Shown here one piece after another: positions 1 through 9,680 of a stretch of 64,000 bases of DNA. Below the pieces are notes generated by a model that worked only from the letters and a program-made list of their open reading frames with translations, made no database searches and was not told the origin of the DNA. This DNA is from Gigaspora margarita (taxonomy: Eukaryota > Glomeromycota > Glomeromycetes > Diversisporales > Gigasporaceae): assembly GCA_009809945.1 (NCBI GenBank), contig WTPW01000021.1, positions 697,397-761,396 of the forward strand, read 5' to 3'. Each line of letters opens with the position of its first letter. Positions within the stretch are counted from its first letter, which is position 1. A program made the position numbers and the translations under genes.

Positions 1-47
1 CATGTCGTTTTGATTGACATCTATAATAAATATTATAATAAAAATAT

Positions 48-1181
48 ATGAATTTACTATAAATTTCGATTATATTCACTTTACTAATTAACTTAAAAAA
101 TTAAAATTTTCATAAAAATAGAGCAAGGGGAGGAGAAAAAGGTGGTACAAAAATCAGATTAAAATTTTGCCAATTTTGCACGATTTCAAAATATAACTTT
201 GTCAAAAACAAATATTTACTAATTTTAAAACAGCAAATATATGTAAAATTATGCTCTGAACAACTTTACTTAAGAATCAGAAGTAGGTTACCTTGTAAGA
301 AAAATAGGTTAGCTATAGACTAACATTAAAAATTTTGGTTTTAATACAAAACCCTTTTTTGTCAAGATAACCTGCTTTGGGCTTCTAAGTAAACTTGTTC
401 AGCAGGTAATTCTACTCTTATTGAGATCAACTGCATTTTCTCAAATTTTTTACTAAGTGAAAAATAGGTTTAGAGTTGGAAAAAAATTTTTTTTCTAAAA
501 GAAAAAATTTTTTTCCAACTTTCAACCCATTTTTCACTTAGTAAAAGGTTCGAGAAAATGTGTTTTGATCTCATTATAAGTAGAATTACCTGCTGAACAA
601 GTTTATTAGAAGCCCAAATCAGGTTATTCTGACAAAAAATGAGGTTTATATTACAAACCAAAAATTTTTGACATTAGGCCATACAAAATTAATCAATTGG
701 TTTTCATAACCTGACTGTGTCAAAATTTGGAAACTTCTATAAAATTTTTTTTATATGTTTTAATAACCAGGTGGAAATTAAAAAAAAATTTTTTTACAAT
801 TTTATAAAATTTATATATGAAATTAAAAAAAAAAAGCCAGCCGGCCAGGTCAAATAAAAAGTTTCATGTTATGAAAACCAAGCAATTAAATTTGTATGGC
901 CTTAGTCTATAGCTAACCTATTTTTCTTAAAGGTAACCTACTTCGAGCTCCTAAGTAAAGTTGTTCAGAGTATAATTTTACATTTATTTGCTATTTTAAA
1001 ATTAGTAAATATTTGTTTTTGACAAAATTACATTTTGAAATCATGCAGAATTGGCAAAATTTTAATTTGATTTTTTGTACCACCTTTTTTCTCCTCTTGC
1101 TTTATTTTCTGTAAATTTTAATTTTAAGTTAATTAGTAAAGTGAAAATAATCTTTAGTTTGAAGTTTATAGTAAATTCATG
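48..1181. repeat. Large fold-back palindrome with nested MITE
   Basis: The left arm (about 48-490) and the right arm (about 500-1181) are inverted copies of each other. The outer tips share ATGAATTTACTATAAA, and the centre at 475-520 is an A/T hairpin bounded by GTTGG and CCAAC. The right arm is about 228 bp longer because a MITE sits in it. The arms contain the words AAGTAAACTTGTTCAG and CTGAACAA seen in other fold-back elements of this window. I see no target duplication at the outer tips and no coding capacity; the short open frames inside are by-products of the A/T-rich arms. Confidence 0.8.
677..901. mobile_element. PIF/Harbinger-type MITE (GGCC family), copy 1
   Basis: This is a 225-bp element with terminal inverted repeats of roughly 38 bp, starting GGCCATACAAA and ending TTTGTATGGCC. 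It is flanked by TTA at 674-676 and 902-904. The opposite palindrome arm has the uninterrupted site with a single TAA (321-323 on the plus strand), so the 3-bp duplication is seen directly. TTA duplications with GG-starting inverted repeats fit PIF/Harbinger MITEs. No transposase is present. Relatives lie at 35357, 43457 and 49973. Confidence 0.85.
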
Positions 1182-1479
1182 CATTTTTTTATCCCTTAAA
1201 AGTAAACAATTGCAGGAAAATTTGCTTGCAATTTTTATTGTAAATATAGTTTTGATTTACTTTTTTAAAAAATTAAAATATTATAAGAATTTTTTTTTAT
1301 AAATATTTAAAATAAAAAATATATTATTGTATTTTTTAATTTATATTATATTAGAAATTTTTTATATTAAATATAAGCTTAAAATTATAGATTGGAATAG
1401 GTCAAATATTTGGTAATCAGTCATTAATCGATTATGTACAAAGAAAATCAATGTTTGATCGATTATAGTACTTTTGTTA
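1182..1479. other. AT-rich spacer
   Basis: Very AT-rich sequence with no gene or convincing repeat boundary. The last 90 bases carry several ATCGATT/GATCGATT words that resume after the three-element block at 3529-3600, so the block probably inserted into an older sequence rich in these words. Confidence 0.5.
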
Positions 1480-1487
1480 GTTATTAC

Positions 1488-1891
1488 CAGGGCTAGTTAT
1501 TTTCTGCGGTGCTATTGGGTCAATTCTATCCATGCTAAAATACCAATTTTGTGAATAAAAATAATTAATTCTGCACAGTTTCTGTGGTATTTTTAAATGT
1601 TCTGCATGGTTACTGCAATATATTTTTATTGAAAAAATTTTTTTTTCAAAATAATATTTTTTTCTCAAAAGTTTTGCCCAACCATGCTTGTATTTCAGGT
1701 TTATTTATTTTTTACATCAGAACTTTTCAGAGATTATATTTTTAGAACCTTGTACCTATAAAAAAACTAAATAATTTATAAATTCATACTTTCTGTAGTA
1801 ATTCTGTGCTATTTTTAATATATTCCATGTTTACAATCTAATTCTGTAATTTTTGCACCATTATATAAAATGCAGAAAATCACTGGCCCTA
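1488..1891. mobile_element. hAT-like MITE E1
   Basis: A 404-bp element starting CAGGGCTAGTTATTTTCTGC and ending GCAGAAAATCACTGGCCCTA, giving near-perfect 20-bp inverted ends. The flanks are GTTATTAC (1480-1487) and GTCATTAC (1892-1899), an 8-bp target duplication with one change. CAGGG ends with 8-bp duplications are the hAT signature. There is no transposase. E1 is the uninterrupted relative of E2 next door and shows what E2 looked like before it was invaded. Confidence 0.82.
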
Positions 1892-2135
1892 GTCATTACC
1901 AAGGCCAGTGATTTTCTGTGGTACTATTAGGTCAATTCTGTCTGTGCTAAAATACCAATTCTGTAATTAATTCTGCTATAGATTTTGTGTGGTTTCTGCA
2001 ATATTTTTTATTAACAAAATTTTTTAAAAAACATATTTTTTTTCTAAAAGTTTTGTCTGACCATGCTTGTATTTCAGGTTTATTTATTTTCCATATCAGA
2101 ATTTTCAGAGGTTATATTTTTAGAACATTGTAACT

Positions 2136-2817
2136 TGTCATGGGCAAAAAGTAATATGGATCATAAATTTATACTATGCCATATTTTATGTGATATCCAG
2201 CTATGCATAAGCTCGATATATGAGGCTTAGACTTAATGTGAAGTAATTTTATATCATGCCATTTATCATCTGATACATATGGCATGATAAAGTTGGATAA
2301 GGTAGAATAATGTATGATTAAAGCTTCACAGTTTATCTAATATTCAGAAAGTATAAAAAGGAAGTTAGTTCACTCTTCTTAGAACAATCTTCAGATGATA
2401 TATGGGGGTGAGTTAATAGAAATCAAGCAAATTTTTTTTAGTACTTTTTTTTAAAAGTTTAAATCAAGATAATTTAACAAAAACTTGATCAAATTTAATA
2501 AATTTTTTTAAAATTAATTCTATAGGTTTATAAAATTAATTTAAAAAAAATATTGTCAAATTTGATTAAATTTTTGTTAAGTTATTTCTGTTCAAAGTTT
2601 CAAAAAAATTTTATTATAAAAAATTTGCTTGATTTCTATTGACTCACCCCCATATAATTAAATAAATAAAATATACAATAAACTCAGACTATATTCATAT
2701 CCAAGTCACACTTTTATACTAAATTGGGTTGAATCACCAAGTCATGCCTCTGGTGAGCTGCTTTTTATCATTATTTGCATCATATAAAATAAACAATTGT
2801 CAAATCTGACCATAACA
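2136..2817. mobile_element. Solo LTR, itself split by a 250-bp MITE
   Basis: The sequence begins TGTCATGG and ends CCATAACA (TG...CA with an imperfect inverted tip) and is flanked by AACT (2132-2135) and ACCT (2818-2821), a 4-bp target duplication with one change against E1's ACCT. Inside are a TATAAAAAGG box near 2353 and AATAAA words near 2670 and 2685, as expected of LTR promoter and polyadenylation signals. Without the MITE the LTR is about 432 bp. No internal retrotransposon region is attached, so a solo LTR left by recombination is likely. Confidence 0.65.
2403..2652. mobile_element. MITE family D, copy 1
   Basis: A 250-bp element starting TGGGGGTGAGTTAATAGAAA and ending TTTCTATTGACTCACCCCCA; nearly the whole element folds back on itself around a centre near 2525. 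It is flanked by TATA on both sides, so a TA duplication (Tc1/mariner-like) or a TATA duplication cannot be told apart. It sits inside the solo LTR. Copy 2 is at 4456-4706. Confidence 0.75.
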
Positions 2818-2964
2818 ACCTATAAAAAAAACTAAATAATTTATAAATCTTTGCTTTCTGCAGTAATTCAATGCTATTCTTAATACATTCCGTGTTTACA
2901 ATCTAATTCTGTGATTTCTGCAGCATTCCATGAAATGCAGGAAATTACTGGCCCTAGTTATTAC

Positions 2965-3520
2965 TAGGGATGGTAAAGTTCCTAGGTTCGAACCTAAGAA
3001 CCTGGTTTTGGAACCTAGTTTTTAAAAACTTGGAACCTAGGTTCTTAGGTTCGTGGTAGGTTCTTTAGATTCATGGTAGGTTCTTAGATTCTTAGGTCCT
3101 TGGGTTCTTAGGTTCTTAGGTTCTTATGTAGGTTCTTAGGTTCTTAGGTTCTTATGTAAGTTCTTAGATTCTTAGGATTTTTCTTAAATTCAATTTCCAA
3201 TGCAATGAATACAATTGTCAATATTTTGTATGAACTTGAAAAGATACTATTCACATTATCTACATTTAGGAATAGTTTAGGTTTGGTTTTTGGTTCAGAA
3301 CCTTTAGGTTCTATTTCAAAAACCTAAGAACCTGGTTTTTAAAAAGTTCCAAAACCTGGTTCCAAACCTGGTTCCAAAACCTGGTTCTGGAACCAGGTTC
3401 AGGAACCAGGTTCCGGAACCAGGTTTTGGAACTTTTTAAAAACCAGGTTCTTAGGTTTTTGAAATGGAACCTAAAGGTTCTGAACCAAAAACCGAACCTA
3501 AACCAACCTAACCATCCCTA
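2965..3520. mobile_element. hAT-like MITE E3 with GGTTC-rich body
   Basis: A 556-bp element starting TAGGGATGGT and ending ACCATCCCTA, with flanks GTTATTAC (2957-2964, shared with E2) and GTTATTAT (3521-3528). The first half holds many GGTTCTTA units (about 3040-3175). The second half contains stacked palindromic GGAACCAGGTTC blocks (about 3355-3430). It has no open reading frame of note. Confidence 0.82.
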
Positions 3521-3618
3521 GTTATTATATATAATCAGTCACAATCATAAGATCAATCATAATTTATAACCAATCATATGATCGATCACTAGTTTACATA
3601 AATATTACAATTATTAAC

Positions 3619-3980
3619 AAAATTTGTCATTTTACTCAAAGATTGACAAATAGATTTCTCAATAACAAGCAATCCATATCGATTAAACTTTTTAATATGG
3701 ATAATATTGATGTTATTCTATATTATATAAAAATTTTAGCTGATTTGGTTTAGTAGTTCTTGAATAATCATTCATATATGACAGTCAATTTTTTTAAAAA
3801 ATTGACTATTGTATATAAACGATTACTTGAGAACTACTAGATAAAATCAGCCAAAATTTTTATATAACATGGAAGGATATTGATATTATCAGTATTGAAA
3901 ATTTGAACTAATTTGGATTGCTAGTTATCGAGATATGCATTATCAAAATTTGAGTAAAAATGATGAATTTTTTGAATAAT
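3619..3980. repeat. Fold-back element, family B
   Basis: An inverted repeat of about 360 bp centred on a GTCAATTTTTTTAAAAAATTGAC-type hairpin near 3796. The left arm carries GACAAATAGATTTCTCAATA and the right arm ends TGAGTAAAAATGATGAATTT. Close relatives are the LINE host element (7252-17910) and the copy at 17921-18280. Non-coding; no clear target duplication. Confidence 0.65.
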
Positions 3981-3984
3981 TGAT

Positions 3985-4990
3985 TATGCCAGTATTAGAC
4001 CCATAAAAACACCTGAAAGTATACTGGCGATAATTCTTGATCCTGTGATCAGAATTTGACCAAACTACCACCATCATGACCATCTCGATGCTAGCTTTCA
4101 AATAGTACCAAAATCATCTTGATTGAACTGTTCTAACCTAAGCTAGTTAAAACTGAATGATTGGTCCTTACAATCAAATGTACTATGCCCAAATCTTATT
4201 GGACAATTAATACTGCACTACCCATGACACAGAATATCGGACATTTCAATTAATCCTAGACATTTGAGTTAATCACAGACTTGTCTGACATTCTAGACAT
4301 TTAGTTTTGACAGTTATAATTTATATATCTAATATAGCTGATATTTAGGATATATGTAATATATTTATATTTATTATCTTTATTATATTCATTTATAGCT
4401 ATTATATTTAGCATTAGTATATATCAAATATATCGATTATATAGATTTCTTTATTTGGGGATGAGTCAATAGAAATCAAGCAAATTTTTATTAGTACTTA
4501 TTTTTAAAAGTTTAAATCAAGATTATTTAACAAAAACTTGATCAAATTTAATAAATTTATTTTTAAATTAATTCTATAGGTTTATAAAATTAATTTAAAA
4601 AAATTTTTATCAAATTTGATTAAATTTTTGTTAAGTTATTTCTGTTCAAAGTTTTAAAAAAATTATATTATAAAAAATTTGCTTAATTTCTATTGACTCA
4701 CCCCATTTATTATTGTATTTATTTATATTGGACAAACATGTATAAATACTCAAGATTTTTCCTTTGCTACAAGGCAGAGAGAAGAATCTCTAGTTTATTG
4801 AATAAAATAGTAGTGAAGTAGTATTTCTTCACTGAAATACAACTATTATAATTCTTAGTATCCTCATATACTATTAATTGTGGCCTCTTTGATAATTGCA
4901 AATCCCCAAGCCTCTTTACAAAATACTGCCCAAATAACAGTATCCTTCTGACCCTTGTATACCACAGTAATTAGGTGCATTACATAAAGT
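3985..4990. other. Possible LTR-like sequence with MITE insertion
   Basis: No gene. The part after the MITE (about 4710-4980) has a TATAAATA box at about 4741, a run of purine-rich sequence and AATAAAATAG at about 4801, the order of an LTR promoter and polyadenylation signal. I cannot place TG...CA ends or a target duplication, so this is a weak call. The left part (3990-4450) shows no recognisable feature. Confidence 0.3.
4456..4706. mobile_element. MITE family D, copy 2
   Basis: About 250 bp, starting near GGGGATGAGTCAATAGAAAT and ending ATTTCTATTGACTCACCCC. It is close to copy 1 (2403-2652) over its full length and, like it, folds on itself almost completely. The exact ends and target duplication are unclear because both flanks are T/A-rich. 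Confidence 0.7.
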
Positions 4991-5296
4991 GTCTAGGACC
5001 CTGAAGAATATATATATAACTCAGATCCAGACTCAAAATTTTAATTTAACTTTATACACTTAATTTTATTAAAAGCTTTATACAAAATTATCATATAAAT
5101 TCAAATTTTACTATAAATTATACAATTTTAGATCTGAGTTTATATACCATATATTCCTATTCTGAAAATAAACTACCCTTTTGTTTTAACCAAAAAATCT
5201 AAAAACTTATTTTATCCAAAAAATAAGCTATCCCTGATCAATAATAGTTACTGCATAGTAAAGTCCAAAGTATACTATGCAAATTGGTTATCATTA

Positions 5297-5372
5297 TTAG
5301 CAAATCCCTACATGTAAATCAATATATGTAATTATCTGCAAAATCGTAAATAAAGAAATAGAGGATAGACCT

Positions 5373-5409
<37 letters not shown>
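5297..5409 (+). mobile_element. Short retroposed poly-A sequence
   Basis: About 75 bp of unique sequence followed by an A tract of about 30, flanked by a perfect 13-bp target duplication TTGGTTATCATTA (5284-5296 and 5410-5422). An AATAAA lies about 25 bases before the A tract. This is the structure of a short RNA 3' end copied back by LINE machinery. The source RNA is not recognised. Confidence 0.75.
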
Positions 5410-5412
<3 letters not shown>

Positions 5413-6104
5413 GTTATCATTACTTAAGTAAACTTGTTTGGAAGCAAAATACATATGTTGTAAAATTTTCATACAAATTGGAGAACTTTTTATTATTTGA
5501 GTTTTGATTTTTACATTCGTCAAAAAATTAAAAATTTTTTAAAAAATATATATAATGAATGTAAAAATTACAAGTTAAATAATAAAAAGTTCTCCGATTT
5601 GTATGAAAATTTCAGAGAATATGTATTTTAATATTATGCACATATTTACTTAAGCATATATAATCGATTTACATAGTAAAATTTGGACTTTGTTATGTAG
5701 TGATTATTTGTGATTGCTAATAAGCTTTTTGTACAGATATTTTTAAAAAAATTTTCATATATATAATCTTGTGCAAACAAGTTTTTTGTGAGAAAAAAAA
5801 CAACTAAATAAACAAATAAATAAAAAAAATAAAAAAAGCAATATACATACCATATGTTTCCAAAAATAAGCTTTTTTGGACGATTTTTGGACACAAATAA
5901 TCTGGGGTAGATTTTTGGTCAATCACAAATAGTTGTTACATAGTAAGTCTAAATTCTACTATGTAAATCGACTATTATCGCTTAAGTAAACTTATTCGGA
6001 GGATAAAAATACATATATGCTAAAATTTTCATCAATATTGAAGCACCTTTTATTATTAAACTTTTAATATTTAAGTTCAACAAATATATTTTTATAGGAT
6101 AAGT

Positions 6105-6405
6105 TTAATGCTCACTAGTGGTGAATTTCACTAATCCAATTAGAATTAAAGATCAGGTGTAATATGCAAAACAATTTTGTATAACAAAAATAAGAATTTT
6201 TAAAAAAATTGCTTCTAACTAAAAATTTTGTCTATAAAACTACTTTTTTTTATGCAAAAAAAAAAAATTCTTTGCTAAATTTTACTATATATAAAGCTCT
6301 ATCCTAATCTCTAACCTTTACCCTTATTCTATTATTAAAGAGATTAAATTTTATTTATTTTTGTTATATAATTATGTATAGATAATCACTAATGAATTTA
6401 ACTGC
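6105..6405. mobile_element. Decayed MITE inside family A copy
   Basis: Imperfect inverted ends around GCTCACTAGTGGTGAATTTC (left) and GATAATCACTAATGAATTTA (right). The interior phrases GATCAGGTGTAATATG and AAATTTTGTCTATAAA recur in the element at 50568-50885, showing that both belong to one old family. Boundaries are approximate. Confidence 0.4.
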
Positions 6406-7009
6406 TATGAATGTTAAATTAATTCATTTTTTTAATAAAATTTTAATTTTATCATTGAAAGTAAAAATTAAAAATCAAATAATAAAAGGTTTTTAGATTT
6501 TGATGAAATTTTTAAAGTATGCGTATTTTGATCTTCCAAACAAGTTTACTTAAGCGACTTTAATCAATTTGATAGTAAACTTTGGACTTTACTATGTAGT
6601 GACTATTATCGATCATGGGGATGGCTTATTTTTGGATCAAAGGTGATTTTATATTTTTGGATTTAGCAAGAAATGCTGAAAAATTAGTAATTATCAGATA
6701 ATCTGGACAGCAAAATTCTAACCAAAAATTTACAAAAAATAAAAAATCTAGAAATCAATCATCTAAATCTTTAGTATAATATAATTTTTTTGATAGCATG
6801 TAGCTTATATTTGGAAACATATAGTATAGTATCATTATACAAAATAAAAATCTAACTTGTTATAAAGGTATCTTTGTTATACAAATAAACATCTAACTTT
6901 TCAAAAAATTACCTGTTGGTTATATAAATTTAAACATATAACATATTAAAAAATTCTATACAAAACTGGATCTCAGTATTACATATATTCTTCAGGGTCC
7001 TAAGTATCT

Positions 7010-7251
7010 CTCTGCAATAGTCACTCTAGTCCCTAGCATTTTTCTAAAGAGGTAGAAATCTAGGTTGACACTAGACCAATTTAATTCAGTAGTTTTTATT
7101 ATTCCGCCTTTTACCATTTTTCCCCTTACTAAATTCAGAAACCTTTTATAATATCATGAATCATTTTAAAGAAATTTTTATAATAAACTCCTTCCAGTTC
7201 CCTCCTCCTTTTGTTAGAAGAATGTCACTAAATTAAATTGGTATGGCCTTA
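7010..7251. other. Spacer with a lone GGCC-MITE end
   Basis: No gene. At 7231-7251 lies AATTAAATTGGTATGGCCTTA, which matches the right end of the GGCC-family MITE. No matching left end is visible upstream, so this is a truncated remnant. Confidence 0.4.
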
Positions 7252-7817
7252 TTATAAAATTTTTGCTATTTTAGCTCAAATTTAATGATAGTTATCTTAA
7301 TAACTAGTAATTAAAATTGGCTCAAGATCGGATGCAAATTACTAACTCTTCCCAATTATTACTTGTACTAAAATTTTCTTAAACAAAAAATTAATTTACT
7401 TAAAAATTTATTAAATAAATAGGCTCTCTACAATTATATAAACTTGTTCTAAATACAAAGTTACATATAACCATCAAATTTTATACTATTTTAACCTTTT
7501 CTTTTAAAATATATTAAATTTTAAATAAATAAATATTCTGCTTTATTTTGCAATTTGGGCCAAGAAAACTTGTCTTGCTCCTTAAGACAAAGTTGTTCAC
7601 CTCTTTTTTTGGCTTTATTTCAATATATAATATACCCAAACAGATATAAACTAAGGATTTTACAATCAAAATATCCTAAACTCCTTTTTAACTTTTAAAC
7701 TTTTAAATTCAGTTCTTTTTGCTTTGCCCCCAACAAATTTTAAGCTCCAACTATGTTTTAAATTATCTAATATTAGTGGTTTTTCTACAAATTATTTAAT
7801 TTGTACAATTTTTCTTA

Positions 7818-8529
7818 GGGTATTGCTATTCGCACCATGGTTTTTGCTACTTGCACTATGTATTTTGTGTAACATTAGATTATTAATCAACTTTTCCTAT
7901 TTGCACCATAGTAATATATGTTGCACCAATAAAAATCCTCTTTTTTTGTAGATTAACAATATATAAAAAAAATTTTTGCAATTTTTGTGTAATCTTAGGC
8001 TTTTTAATATTGCACCAATAAAAACTCACCTTTTTTGTAAATTAACAATATGTAGGGGTGCAGAATAAGATTTTTGCAATTTTTGTATAATATTGGAACT
8101 GGTTAGAATGTTCTAGTAGGTCTGCTAACCTAATTTTATAATATGGGCCAACTCTAACCCTAATTTTATAATGTGGGCCAACCTTTACCCTAATTTCTTA
8201 AGGCCTTAACATAATGTGGGCCAGAATTTTGCAATTTTGTGTAACCTTGAGCTATTTTCATGTTGCACCAATAAAAACTCGCCTTTTATGTAGATTAACA
8301 ACATGTAGAGGTGCAAGATAAGATTTTCACAATTTTCATGTAACCTTAAACCATTTTAATGTTGCACCAATAAAAACTCTAAATTACAACTTGTAGGGGT
8401 CAAAATAAGATTTTTTCAAATGTTTGTGTAACTATACTATGGTGCAAATAGAAAAGTTGATTAATGATCTAATATCACATGAAATTCATGGTGCAAATAG
8501 CAAAAACCATGGTGCAAATAGCAATACCC
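7818..8529. mobile_element. Mutator-like MITE in the LINE 5' region
   Basis: A 712-bp element starting GGGTATTGCTATTCGCACCA and ending with its near inverse TGGTGCAAATAGCAATACCC. The flanks are a perfect 9-bp duplication TTTTTCTTA (7809-7817 and 8530-8538), the length typical of Mutator-like elements. The inside has about four or five degenerate copies of a unit of roughly 110-130 bp built on TTGCACCAATAAAAACTC, plus three copies of a TAACCCTAATTTTATAATG unit near 8115-8200. No transposase is present. Confidence 0.8.
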
Positions 8530-8659
8530 TTTTTCTTATTTGAACTAATTAAGTTTTACACAAAACAAACAATTACAATTTTGTACTTATTTTAATTTAC
8601 ACAAATCATGTGTGAATTTTGCTACTATTTATATCATAGTTATACATACTACCTTTGTA

Positions 8660-8757
8660 TTACAAGTCATACTAGCCACAAGCCACACTAGCTACAAGCT
8701 ATACTAGCTACAAGCTATACTTGCCACAAGCCATACTAGCTATAGCCACAATATAGT
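8660..8757. repeat. Minisatellite of about 16-bp units
   Basis: Tandem units of the type CTAGCTACAAGCTATA, with variants CTAGCCACAAGCCACA. It lies just before the first long open frame of the LINE, a place where LINE promoters and 5' repeats are often found; a promoter role is only a guess. Confidence 0.7.
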
Positions 8758-8810
8758 TATACCAACTGTGCAATATTACACAAACCAAAAGTTACCAATC
8801 CGAAAAGCCC

Positions 8811-9639
8811 TTGTTAATCTTATTATTTTTCAATATGACAACTTTTGTATGCAATGCTCTAATCGCTTTGGAATATTTATTCATGAAAGCAATCCAAGCA
8901 CAGCTAGACCAACTCCATCTAATGCTAAACCAACTGCTTGCTTTTTCAAAAATTTATGATCCAATCAAATTGCAACTCATTTTATGCAAGCCCCTAACTA
9001 TGACTTCTACTATTAGATACCTTTATAACAAATTTCATACCAAATTTGTTTTTACTGAAAACAATATCTATTCTCTTAATCCTGATCTTATACCAATCAC
9101 TTCCAACAATCCAACCAAAAAACTTCTTAGCCAAACTCTCGAAACTACTGAATTCATTCCTCCTTCTCCTACTAACGATACTACCTCATTTTTTAGTTTT
9201 CATACTCATAAATGCTACAAATGTAATCTTCAAGTTTACTGCCAAAAAAAAACAAAATAACAAGCATTATCTTCATCAAGATGCTATTTTTCATGCAGAG
9301 CAAATTTATCATAAACAATACCTTAATCTTTTAACTCAACCCAAACAATCTAATCCACTTACTACTACACTTTAACCACTAACTCCTACTAATTCTCCTG
9401 CAACTTCCTCTATGGTAGAAATTGATCCTCCTTTTCTTTTCTCTCATTTAACAACTAATACTCAACAACAACCACAAGTACAAATACAACAATAACATCA
9501 ACAAAAATCTTCCCAACCAGAAATACAACTTCCTCAACATGAACAACAACAACAAACACAATTTTTTCAACAAGAAGAACAAAACAAGCAAATACAACAA
9601 CAACAACAACTACTACTACTACACTACTACTACAACAGC

Positions 9640-9680
<41 letters not shown>

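Larger units (their letters stand above)
1900..2956. mobile_element. hAT-like MITE E2, interrupted by a solo LTR
   Basis: Same family as E1: it starts CAAGGCCAGTGATTTTCTG and ends CAGGAAATTACTGGCCCTA. The flanks are GTCATTAC (1892-1899, shared with E1) and GTTATTAC (2957-2964). It is 1057 bp only because a 682-bp LTR unit (2136-2817) lies inside; without it E2 is about 370 bp, close to E1. The join compares as TTGT-ACCT-ATAA in E1 against TTGT-AACT-insert-ACCT-ATAA here. Confidence 0.82.
5216..6637. repeat. Nested fold-back block (family A)
   Basis: Two family A fold-back copies lie here, 5236-5720 and 5920-6616. Each is bounded by sequence like AGTTGTTACATAGTAAAGTC and its inverse and contains AGTAAACTTGTTTGGAAG with its inverse. 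Around both, CCAAAAATAAGCTATCCC (about 5217) and GGGGATGGCTTATTTTTGG (about 6617) form a further inverted pair, so palindromes are stacked inside palindromes. The second copy holds another inverted element at about 6105-6405. Non-coding. Confidence 0.6.
4995..7001. mobile_element. Family F element, long form (2.0 kb)
   Basis: The ends AGGACCCTGAAGAATATA and ATATATTCTTCAGGGTCCT are inverted copies. The flanks AAGTGTCT (4987-4994) and AAGTATCT (7002-7009) form an 8-bp target duplication with one change. The short family members (15719, 18675, 24830; 174-180 bp) share the AGGACCC tip. The interior is fold-back elements and a retroposed sequence, with no transposase. The 8-bp duplication suggests hAT or a relative, but the tip does not match the usual CAGGG. 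Confidence 0.7.

Noticed and set aside
1075-1302. 75-codon open frame
   Set aside because: Runs across the arm of the large palindrome; AT-driven, no domain.
3040-3175. Telomere-like GGTTCTTAGG array
   Set aside because: Irregular units bounded by clear hAT-like ends and an 8-bp duplication; it is the body of E3.
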